From: Clostridiales bacterium
GTDB taxonomy: Bacteria; Bacillota; Clostridia; Christensenellales; CAG-917
Direction: 5' to 3'
DNA: 14,250 nucleotides
NCBI GenBank assembly: GCA_012800805.1
Contig: JAAZIO010000036.1
Location: 1-14,250 of the forward strand
In this document: positions 6,151-12,911 of the stretch, piece after piece
How positions within the stretch are numbered: the first letter of the stretch is position 1
Layout: every line of letters begins with the position of its first letter
Position numbers and translations under genes: made by a program
Notes under the pieces: model-generated
Databases searched by the model: none
Told to the model about the DNA's origin: nothing
Seen by the model: only the letters and a program-made list of their open reading frames with translations

Positions 6151-7569
6151 TTACACCTGATTATTAAGCAATTTGTTTTTCAGGGCAAACAGACTGTCGG
6201 AAAGGTCAACCTTATACTCCTGCGTGTTTACAACCCTTAAATATTCGGGATAGAACGACGCAACGCACTCGTCGGCATACCTTGCTATCTCCTCAAGCGT
6301 AGGAATATTGTAAACCAGCTCGCCGCCCTTAAACACATCCACCATAAGATTTTTCACTTTATAATCATAGAAAGTGGTTTTTTTCCAAGTATACTCGGGA
6401 TGGAAAATGGTCAGCGGTTTGCTTTCGTCAAACTTGTCCTTCTCAAGGCAGATAAGGTCAGCCTGCGACATTCCGCTCTTGTCGTAAATCCTGATAACTT
6501 TTTTGAGTCCGGGATTGGTTGTTTTTTCGTGCGTGTTTGAGATTTTGATTTTCGGCCTGAACGCTCCGTCCTCCTCTATTGCCGCAAGCTTGTATACTCC
6601 GCCAAGGCTTGGATTGTTGTAGCTTGTTATCAGCCTTGTTCCTATGCCGTATACATCGATTTTGGCGTCTTGGGCATGAAGCGCTAAAAGTATGTCCTCA
6701 TCGATATCGCCCGAGGCAAATATAACCACATCGCTGTGGCCCGCCTCGTCCAGCATCTTTCTTGCCATTTTGGACAGATACGCAAGGTCGCCGGAGTCAA
6801 TTCTTATACCGACGGGCCTATGGCCTTTTGCCTTAAGCTCGTCAAAAACTTTGATTGCGTTTGGAACCCCGCTCTTTAAGGTATCGTAAGTGTCCACAAG
6901 CAACAGACAACTGTCGGGGTAAAGCTCTGCGTATTTTCTAAATGCCGTAAGCTCGTCGGGGAACGACATTATCCAGCTGTGGGCGTGAGTTCCTTTTACG
7001 GGAATATCAAACATCTTGCCCGCAAGCACATTGGATGTTGCCCTACACCCGCCGATGTAAGCAGCTCGCGCCCCGTATATGCCCGCGTCCGCGCCTTGTG
7101 CGCGCCTAAGGCCAAATTCTAAAATCTTGGATTTCGTGCTTTGGCAAAGCCTTAGCGCTTTTGTAGCTATAAGCGTCTGGTGGTTGATAAAAGTCAAAAC
7201 GGCCGTCTCAATCAGTTGCGCCTGAAAGATAGGCGCGGTAACCGTGAGAATCGGCTCGTAAGGAAAGCATATTGTTCCTTCGGGTAGGGCTTTGATGTCT
7301 CCCGTGAACTTAAAGTCTTTTAGCTCTTTTAAAAATGTTTCGTCAAATATTTTAAGTGAGCGAAGGTATTCTATGTCTTCGTTTGTAAACTTTAGGTTTG
7401 TTATATAATCTATGACTTGTTCAAGGCCCGCGGCCATCGCGTAAGAAAAATTCCCCGTTCCTCTATAAAACACGTCAAAGACCGCTTTCTTTTGCGCCAC
7501 GCCGCTTTTCAAATAACCGTTCATCATGGTTAATTGATAGAGGTCCGTGAGCAGAGCGTAATTTTGCAT
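6151..7569 (-). CDS. pncB: Nicotinate phosphoribosyltransferase
   Basis: This enzyme (EC 6.3.4.21) joins nicotinate to PRPP, with ATP hydrolysis, to give nicotinate mononucleotide in the Preiss-Handler route of NAD salvage. The 472-residue length fits the long bacterial form. Family landmarks are LLTDLYQLTM at 6-15, EFGLRRAQGAD at 151-161, GTHAHSW at 193-199 (the segment holding the conserved His), DTYDTLKSG at 226-234 and GIRIDSGDL at 254-262, which contacts the phosphoribosyl group. The N-terminal domain encircles the barrel active site, as in the family. The start is the ATG at 7569, preceded at 6 nt by AAGGAGG located within the end of lgt. The lgt stop TGA and this ATG overlap by one base, so translation is probably coupled. 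A TTG one codon earlier is possible but poorly spaced. The gene is last in the galK-lgt-pncB run, followed by a terminator. Confidence 0.95.
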   Translation of the reverse strand: MQNYALLTDLYQLTMMNGYLKSGVAQKKAVFDVFYRGTGNFSYAMAAGLEQVIDYITNLKFTNEDIEYLRSLKIFDETFLKELKDFKFTGDIKALPEGTICFPYEPILTVTAPIFQAQLIETAVLTFINHQTLIATKALRLCQSTKSKILEFGLRRAQGADAGIYGARAAYIGGCRATSNVLAGKMFDIPVKGTHAHSWIMSFPDELTAFRKYAELYPDSCLLLVDTYDTLKSGVPNAIKVFDELKAKGHRPVGIRIDSGDLAYLSKMARKMLDEAGHSDVVIFASGDIDEDILLALHAQDAKIDVYGIGTRLITSYNNPSLGGVYKLAAIEEDGAFRPKIKISNTHEKTTNPGLKKVIRIYDKSGMSQADLICLEKDKFDESKPLTIFHPEYTWKKTTFYDYKVKNLMVDVFKGGELVYNIPTLEEIARYADECVASFYPEYLRVVNTQEYKVDLSDSLFALKNKLLNNQV

Positions 7570-8588
7570 CAATTGCCTCCTTGGGACGGGTCAGGAGACT
7601 TGGTTATTTTCTTTTTGGGGATAAGCGCAAAGGACGCTTTTTCCTCCGCAAATCCCCCAACCTTATTTCTTTTGTTTCTAAGTCTTACTTTTTGAACAAA
7701 CAGGTATATCTTGGTATAAGTCTTGGAGTAATCAACCTTGTTTTCCGAAATGTCTATCACGGTCTTGTCGTAGCTTACTTTTAACACCGTGTATACTATT
7801 CCTCCAACTATTGCAAGCGGGAAGAGAATAAAGCAGATAATCTGTGTTACGGGCACGGCGTCGATTCTTAAATATTCCATCATCGCGCGGATTAAGAAAT
7901 ACCACATGAAATAGAAAAAGCCGAGTATCCCGGGAACCCTTACTTTGTTATCCTTTTTATACATGAAAAACCAGATGACAAAGCAGGCTATCGCTCCGAC
8001 GATGTTCCAGACCGACTCATAAAGGAATGTCGCGTAGTGCCAGCCGGCACCCGGGCAGGGGCAAATGGGTTCATAGCAGTTTTCTATAAATACCGAAAAA
8101 GGAAGCCCTTGGGGAAAGCCTTCAGCAATCAGTGTGCCGTAAGCTTCTTGATTTATGAAGTTTCCCCATCTGCCTAGGGCTTGCGATAGTAAAAGCGTGG
8201 GAATGACAAGGTCGACCAGGGCGCCAAACGATATTTTCTTTTTGTGCAAAAGATAAAAGAAAAAGCCGCCCAGTATTCCGCCGAATATACCGCCGATTAT
8301 GGTTATTCCGCCTTTCCAAATCGCTATAAGGTCTACAAAATCATCCCATGTTCTTACGGGGAAGTATTCGGGCCTGACCGCGACGTAAAAAATTCTTGCA
8401 AAAATAACCGCAAGCGGAACCACCCACAAAAACAGCTCTATGCCGTCGTCAACCGTAAGTCCCACTCTTTTTCCCGCGATGCAGACATATACAAGCGAGA
8501 GTATCATAGCGGCGGTAATGATGATACCATACCAGGCTATGTTAACCCCGAAAACCGAAAATGCTATTCTGTTAATTGCGCTGAGCAT
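7569..8588 (-). CDS. lgt: Prolipoprotein diacylglyceryl transferase (Lgt)
   Basis: Lgt (EC 2.5.1.145) moves a diacylglyceryl group from phosphatidylglycerol onto the lipobox Cys of prolipoproteins, the first step of lipoprotein maturation, in the cytoplasmic membrane. The 339-residue protein has about seven membrane helices. The Lgt signature GRWGNFINQEAYG lies at 139-151, with the essential Arg at 140 and Asn at 143. A TFLYES block (187-192) and the late RAMMEYLRID (234-243) with its conserved Arg and Glu are also present. The loop WKGGITIIGG (91-100) has Ile98 where E. coli Lgt has His103. The last 60 or so residues are an extra basic cytoplasmic tail. The start is the ATG at 8588, with GAGGTG 5 nt upstream inside the end of galK, one base after the galK stop. 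It overlaps pncB by one base. Confidence 0.93.
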   Translation of the reverse strand: MLSAINRIAFSVFGVNIAWYGIIITAAMILSLVYVCIAGKRVGLTVDDGIELFLWVVPLAVIFARIFYVAVRPEYFPVRTWDDFVDLIAIWKGGITIIGGIFGGILGGFFFYLLHKKKISFGALVDLVIPTLLLSQALGRWGNFINQEAYGTLIAEGFPQGLPFSVFIENCYEPICPCPGAGWHYATFLYESVWNIVGAIACFVIWFFMYKKDNKVRVPGILGFFYFMWYFLIRAMMEYLRIDAVPVTQIICFILFPLAIVGGIVYTVLKVSYDKTVIDISENKVDYSKTYTKIYLFVQKVRLRNKRNKVGGFAEEKASFALIPKKKITKSPDPSQGGN

Positions 8589-8589
8589 C

Positions 8590-9867
8590 TTACACCTCTA
8601 TTATTGCCAATTTCTTGGCGCCGCTGTTCCTTACCGCAAGCTTAAATACATTATTTATACCAAAAAGCTCAGCCATCCGCTCGGCAAACGCCTCGGCGCC
8701 GATTTTATCCACGAAAGCGAGAATCGTTCCCGCAAAACCTCCTCCATGCACACGCACGGCCTCCGCCCCCTCGGCAAGCGAGGCAAGCGCCACCGCGTAG
8801 GGCAAAAGCTGTTTTTCGTCATGAGGAGAGTAGAGGTTTTGAAGCATCTTCCAAGAGCTTTCGCCTGAAAGCCTTATCTGCTTTAAAAACTCTTCTTTAT
8901 TGTTTCTCTCGAGCGCGGCCTTTGCTTTTTCAACCCTTTCGCACTCGTCGAAGAAGTGAAGGGATCTAAGCACCGCCCTGCCCGAAACTTCCTGCATAAT
9001 TTTATCGGCGTATTTGATTATGTCCTCTTTTTCTAGCTCGCTTAAAGTGTCTTTTGAAAAGAACTTCGCCACATTTTTCATGTCGTTAAGTATACCCGCG
9101 TAATCAGAAACCAAATCGCTGTGGTCACCGCCCGTATTTATGACAAAAATGTCAAGGCTGTCGCCCAGCGTCCATTTTACGGGAATGACGGCGGGGTCTT
9201 CGGGGTCAAAAAAGTCTATGACGTTTATGCCGCCAAGGGCTATTGCCGCCTGGTCCATAAGACCGCAGGGTTTTCCGAAATACGCGTTTTCTGCATACTT
9301 TGAGGCTTTGGCTTTCTCGATTGCGCTAATCTTGCCGTCGTTGTAGAGGTCGTTAAATACTTCCGCCACAAAAACCTCAAAAGAGCTTGACGAGGAGACT
9401 CCCGCGCCCTTTGGCACGTTTGAGTTCATCGTGGCGCAAAAGCCGCCTACTTTATAACCCTTTTGTTTGTAGTATGCCGCAACTCCTCTGATTAATCCGG
9501 TGGAAGTTCCTCTATCCGTGTCCTTTACCGCGACATCGGATAAATTCACCTTCATCGGCGGATAACCTTCGGAATTTATGTAAACAATATTATCGTCGGT
9601 TTTGTTGACGCAGGCGAAGATGTCCACTGTGACCGCGGCGGTTAGCACTTTTCCGTGGTTGTGGTCGGTGTGATTGCCGCAGATTTCTATTCTTCCGGGC
9701 GAGGAAAACAAAAGCAACTCGCCCCTCTCGCCGAAGTTTTTTTGGTGCGCGCTGACAAGAGAGAGTATTCTTTCAGTTTGAAAACCATCAGCTTTGCCGT
9801 AGATTTCTTCCTGAACGGCAATCGCCGCTTTACTCAAAGCATCTTTTTTAAAAATAGTAGTTGTCAT
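8590..9867 (-). CDS. galK: Galactokinase-family sugar kinase (GHMP)
   Basis: This 425-residue GHMP kinase probably phosphorylates galactose at C1 with ATP, the first committed step of the Leloir pathway. The galactokinase signature region is at 57-72 (SPGRIEICGNHTDHNHG) and the phosphate-binding loop at 152-162 (PKGAGVSSSSS). The catalytic Asp205 lies in CGLMDQ (201-206), and GHMP motif 3 is VHGGGFAGT near the C-terminus. The usual GEHTDYN is GNHTDHN here and a GGDHSDL segment follows at 246-252, which marks a divergent clade found in Clostridia. The start is the ATG at 9867, with GGAG 5 nt upstream; the GTG two codons earlier overlaps that site. It is divergent from galT and heads the galK-lgt-pncB run. 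The pairing with galT supports galactose as substrate, though a related sugar is possible. Confidence 0.87.
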   Translation of the reverse strand: MTTTIFKKDALSKAAIAVQEEIYGKADGFQTERILSLVSAHQKNFGERGELLLFSSPGRIEICGNHTDHNHGKVLTAAVTVDIFACVNKTDDNIVYINSEGYPPMKVNLSDVAVKDTDRGTSTGLIRGVAAYYKQKGYKVGGFCATMNSNVPKGAGVSSSSSFEVFVAEVFNDLYNDGKISAIEKAKASKYAENAYFGKPCGLMDQAAIALGGINVIDFFDPEDPAVIPVKWTLGDSLDIFVINTGGDHSDLVSDYAGILNDMKNVAKFFSKDTLSELEKEDIIKYADKIMQEVSGRAVLRSLHFFDECERVEKAKAALERNNKEEFLKQIRLSGESSWKMLQNLYSPHDEKQLLPYAVALASLAEGAEAVRVHGGGFAGTILAFVDKIGAEAFAERMAELFGINNVFKLAVRNSGAKKLAIIEV

Positions 9868-9922
9868 ACGCACTCCGTAATTGTATAATAATTAATAGTT
9901 TTAGCTTAATTGTGAAAGTGTA

Positions 9923-9950
9923 TTGACGAATTTGATTATAACAATATAAA
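9923..9950 (+). promoter_or_regulatory. Sigma-A-like promoter of galT
   Basis: TTGACG (9923-9928) and TATAAA (9945-9950) are 16 nt apart. Transcription would start near 9957 and leave a leader of about 120 nt, very AT-rich and with no obvious riboswitch. The elements interleave with the leftward galK promoter. No clear operator palindrome stands out. Confidence 0.55.
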
Positions 9951-9963
9951 ATATAATTTGCAA
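9935..9963 (-). promoter_or_regulatory. Sigma-A-like promoter of the galK-lgt-pncB unit
   Basis: On the minus strand TTGCAA (9963-9958) is followed after 17 nt by a perfect TATAAT (9940-9935). Transcription would start near 9928, about 60 nt before the galK ATG. It overlaps the rightward galT promoter. Confidence 0.7.
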
Positions 9964-10079
9964 TGAAAATCCCAAATTTGATATAACTTGTGATTATTGT
10001 TTCAGTTTTTAGTAAATTCGAAATATAAAAATAAAATTTATATATAAATTTGTAATAAAATAAAGGGTCTAATTTTTGT

Positions 10080-11630
10080 ATGGAAAATGAGAATGCCACA
10101 CTGCAGAATGTATTAATCAACGTTGAAAGGCTAATCAACTATGCCAAATCAAAGCTCTATCTTGAAGAAGAAGACATCATCTACACCCGCAATTTGCTTT
10201 TGGACGCGCTGAGTATCAAAACCGCGCCTTATTGCGGCGACACAGAGGACAAGCCCATCCAAGAGATACTGGACAACATTACGGAATACGCAGTCCAAAG
10301 CAAGCTTATAGACCCTTTGGACAGAATTTTGTTTGAAACCAAAATTATGGGTATCGTTACCCCGCCGCCCTCAAAGGTTATAAGAACCTTTGACTCTCTT
10401 GCCGGCTCTAAAGGGGTTGCCACCGCTACAAATTATCTTTACGACATTTCGGTAGCTTCAAACTATATAAGAAAAGTCGATATCGACAAAAACATCAAGT
10501 GGGACTACGACGGCGAACTTGGCAAAATCAAGATTACCATCAACCTGTCAAAGCCCGAAAAGGACCCGAAAGAAGTGGAGCGCGCAAAAAACGCCCCCGC
10601 GGGTTATCCCAAGTGTCTGCTGTGCCAAGAAAACGTCGGCTATGCGGGCCACGCAGGCCACCCCGCAAGGCAGACGCTTAGAACCATTCCCATAAAGCTT
10701 AACGACGAAGACTGGTTCATGCAGTATTCACCTTATGTATACTTTGACCAGCACCTTATTGCCATATCCGAAGAGCACCGCCCCATGGACCTTAACGCCG
10801 CCTCGTTTGAAAGAATGCTCGACTTTGTCGAGCTGTTTCCTCACTATTTTATAGGTTCAAACGCGCCTCTTCCCATCGTCGGCGGTTCCATACTTGCCCA
10901 CGACCACTATCAGGGCGGAAAAAAGGTTCTTCCCATGCTGGACGCGCAAAACGAAAAGCACTATGTGTCGCCTAAATACAGCATGGTCAACTTTATGACG
11001 GTCAAGTGGTATAACTCGGTTATAAAGCTTGAGTCCAAAAACCGCGCTCAGCTTGTAAAAGCCGCAATGGACATCTTCGAAAAATGGAAAGGATACAGCG
11101 ACGAGAGCGTAAATATCATAGCAAGCAGCGAAGCGGACGGTAAGATTATCCCCCACAACACGGTCACACCCGTTGCCTACATCAACCGCGACGGCGAATA
11201 CACAATAGCCATGGTGCTAAGAAACAACCGCACCGACGCCGCCCATCCTTTTGGCATTTTCCACCCCTCCGAGGAGCTTCACAACATTAAGAAAGAGTCC
11301 ATCGGAATCATTGAGGTTATGGGGCTTTTCATTCTCCCGGGCAGGCTTTCAAAAGAGGCGATGGAGATAAAAGACATACTGACTGGCGCCATTCCACTTG
11401 ATTTCAAATCCCTTGCCGACGACACCAATCCGATGCACAAGCACCTTGGCATGATAGCCCAGCTTACGGCGGACTACGGCACATCGCTTAGCGAGGAAAA
11501 AGCAAGCGAGGCTGTAACCAACTACATCAACACCGCCTGCGAGAAAATTTTGAAGACCACGGCGGTGTTCAAAAGAGACGACGCGGGCAGAGCCGCCTTT
11601 GAAAAATTTATACAATACGCACTAAACTGA
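10080..11630 (+). CDS. galT: UDP-glucose--hexose-1-phosphate uridylyltransferase, class II
   Basis: GalT (EC 2.7.7.12) exchanges galactose-1-phosphate with UDP-glucose to give UDP-galactose and glucose-1-phosphate. The 516 residues and the block order match the class II (Firmicutes) form rather than the roughly 350-residue E. coli form. Visible landmarks are GYPKCLLCQENVGYAGHAGH at 175-194, with a paired-Cys motif (179/182), and GGSILAHDHYQGG at 268-280. The His-Asp-His-Tyr-Gln there takes the place of the HPHxQ catalytic triplet of class I, with His276 the probable nucleophile. A late THxxxP-like HNTVTPVAYIN (355-365) follows. The start is the ATG at 10080; an AAAGGG lies 12 nt upstream, a poor site. 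It is transcribed away from galK and ends at its own terminator. No galE is visible nearby. Confidence 0.94.
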   Translation: MENENATLQNVLINVERLINYAKSKLYLEEEDIIYTRNLLLDALSIKTAPYCGDTEDKPIQEILDNITEYAVQSKLIDPLDRILFETKIMGIVTPPPSKVIRTFDSLAGSKGVATATNYLYDISVASNYIRKVDIDKNIKWDYDGELGKIKITINLSKPEKDPKEVERAKNAPAGYPKCLLCQENVGYAGHAGHPARQTLRTIPIKLNDEDWFMQYSPYVYFDQHLIAISEEHRPMDLNAASFERMLDFVELFPHYFIGSNAPLPIVGGSILAHDHYQGGKKVLPMLDAQNEKHYVSPKYSMVNFMTVKWYNSVIKLESKNRAQLVKAAMDIFEKWKGYSDESVNIIASSEADGKIIPHNTVTPVAYINRDGEYTIAMVLRNNRTDAAHPFGIFHPSEELHNIKKESIGIIEVMGLFILPGRLSKEAMEIKDILTGAIPLDFKSLADDTNPMHKHLGMIAQLTADYGTSLSEEKASEAVTNYINTACEKILKTTAVFKRDDAGRAAFEKFIQYALN

Positions 11631-11655
11631 GCATTATCAATTCGCTTTAAATAAT

Positions 11656-11684
11656 AAAAAGGTCAAGATACTTGACCTTTTTTT
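11656..11684 (+). terminator. Intrinsic terminator of galT
   Basis: AAAAAGGTCAAG (11656-11667) pairs with CTTGACCTTTTT (11671-11682) around an ATA loop, followed by more T. It lies 26 nt past the galT stop. Its GGTCAAG core recurs twice downstream. Confidence 0.88.
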
Positions 11685-11942
11685 GTTTAACCAAAAACGG
11701 CTTTAGGAAAAGTTTACATATATGGCAGCCATGTTTTACAAATTAATGCTCTTTAATATTGTTTGTTTTGTATGTCAGCTCTTTAATAAGATTGTATAAG
11801 CCCAAACCTACTAAACAATTTTTACGTAAACAACTGTTTATGTTTTAAAACTTTAATTTTTTCAATTAATGTTTTTCAAATACTTCACTTAATTATAAAA
11901 AAGGTCAAGACACTCTTAACCAATTGGTTTTGGCACTCTATT
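11685..11942. other. Gene-free AT-rich spacer with a decayed terminator copy
   Basis: No plausible gene is present. GCTCTTTAATA occurs at 11748-11758 and again at 11778-11788. The 21-base string starting AAAAAAGGTCAAGACACTC at 11897-11917 is an exact copy of 11943-11963 in the recR terminator, but its right arm reads AACCAATTGG instead of GACC, so it no longer folds well. Confidence 0.5.
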
Positions 11943-11970
11943 AAAAAAGGTCAAGACACTCTTGACCTTA
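11943..11970 (-). terminator. Intrinsic terminator of the dnaX-ybaB-recR operon
   Basis: GGTCAAGA (11949-11956) pairs with TCTTGACC (11960-11967) around a 3-nt loop. Read leftward it ends in six T residues (11948-11943). It begins about 22 nt past the recR stop. Confidence 0.85.
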
Positions 11971-11991
11971 TAGGATGTCTTACATAATTAT

Positions 11992-12576
11992 TTACATCTC
12001 AACCCTTGAACTTAAAGCTCTAGAGAGGGTGTTTTCGTCGGCGTATTCAATCAAACTTCCCTCGGGAAGCCCTCTTGCTATTCTTGTCACCTTTATGCCG
12101 AGCGGTTTTATCAAGCGGGCAATATACATTGCGGTAGCCTCTCCCTCCACATCGGGATTGGTGGCAAGAATAACCTCCTCTACCCCGTTAAGGCGTGACA
12201 GAAGCTCTTTGATTCTTATATCAGAGGGTCCCACTTTATTCATTGGCGATATCACGCCGTGAAGCACATGGTAAACTCCCTTAAAATCTTTAAGCCTCTC
12301 AAAAGCCGCTATGTCCTTTGGTTCTTTTACTACGCAGATGACCTTAGGAGAGCGCTCTTTGCAGATGTCGCACACATCGTTGTCGGTGTAGTTTCCGCAA
12401 ACGGAGCAAAAGTGGACTTTGTCTTTTACTTCCTTTATAGCCGCAATCAGGGCGTCGGTATCTTCCTTTGAGGCGTTCAAAAGGCTGTAGGCATATCGCG
12501 CCGCCGTTTTTTCGCCGACTCCCGGAAGCTTTGTAAGCTGCGCTATTAAGTTTGAAAGCGGCTCGATGTATCTCAT
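11992..12576 (-). CDS. recR: Recombination mediator protein RecR
   Basis: RecR works with RecF/RecO to load RecA on gapped DNA. The 194 residues match the family. The parts are in normal order: helix-hairpin-helix at 17-26 (LPGVGEKTAA), a four-Cys zinc finger with Cys57, Cys60, Cys69 and Cys72, a Toprim domain from about 78 (VICVVKEPKD) through ATNPDVEGEAT at 138-148, and the C-terminal RIARGLPEGSLIEYAD. The start is the ATG at 12576. The frame extends 11 codons further, but those overlap ybaB. The ATG comes one base after the ybaB stop, with no good Shine-Dalgarno sequence, so ribosomes probably pass directly from ybaB. It is last in the dnaX-ybaB-recR operon, ahead of a terminator. Confidence 0.96.
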   Translation of the reverse strand: MRYIEPLSNLIAQLTKLPGVGEKTAARYAYSLLNASKEDTDALIAAIKEVKDKVHFCSVCGNYTDNDVCDICKERSPKVICVVKEPKDIAAFERLKDFKGVYHVLHGVISPMNKVGPSDIRIKELLSRLNGVEEVILATNPDVEGEATAMYIARLIKPLGIKVTRIARGLPEGSLIEYADENTLSRALSSRVEM

Positions 12577-12577
12577 A

Positions 12578-12901
12578 TCAGAACAAACCGCTTCCGGCCA
12601 GAGGGCCAAGAAGTTCCGAAGAGAGGTTGTCAGCGGCCGCCATAGCGTCCTTTATCGCCGCGACGATAAGGTCCTCAAGCATCTCGACGTCCTCGGGGTC
12701 CACGGCCTGCGGATTAATTTTAACCGCTACTATCTCCTTGTTCCCCTTAAGCGTAACTTCTACCATTCCGCCGCCCGCGGTGCCGGTTACTTCCTCTTCC
12801 GCAAGCTTTGCCTGAGCGTCCTTTAATTGTTTTTGCATCATCTGAGCCTGTTTCATGAGCTGATTTATGTTAGCTCCGCCGAATCCGCCAAAATGTCCCA
12901 T
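12578..12901 (-). CDS. ybaB: YbaB/EbfC family nucleoid-associated protein
   Basis: This small dimeric DNA-binding protein is nearly always found between dnaX and recR and is thought to help organise the nucleoid. The 107 residues include the Gly-rich start (MGHFGGFGGANINQLM), the helix with the MKQAQMMQKQLKDAQ pattern, the TGTAGGGMVEVTLKGN strand pair (39-54) and the VDPEDVEMLEDLIVAA helix region (67-82), all typical. The start is the ATG at 12901, with AGGAGG about 7 nt upstream; that site overlaps the TAG stop of dnaX, so the two genes are likely coupled. The recR ATG follows its stop by one base. Confidence 0.95.
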   Translation of the reverse strand: MGHFGGFGGANINQLMKQAQMMQKQLKDAQAKLAEEEVTGTAGGGMVEVTLKGNKEIVAVKINPQAVDPEDVEMLEDLIVAAIKDAMAAADNLSSELLGPLAGSGLF

Positions 12902-12911
12902 TGTTGTCCTC

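Noticed and set aside
9848..10138. 96-codon leftward frame across the galK-galT spacer
   Set aside because: Composition is pure AT-rich drift (Tyr/Ile/Phe/Lys), it spans both promoters and overlaps two real genes.
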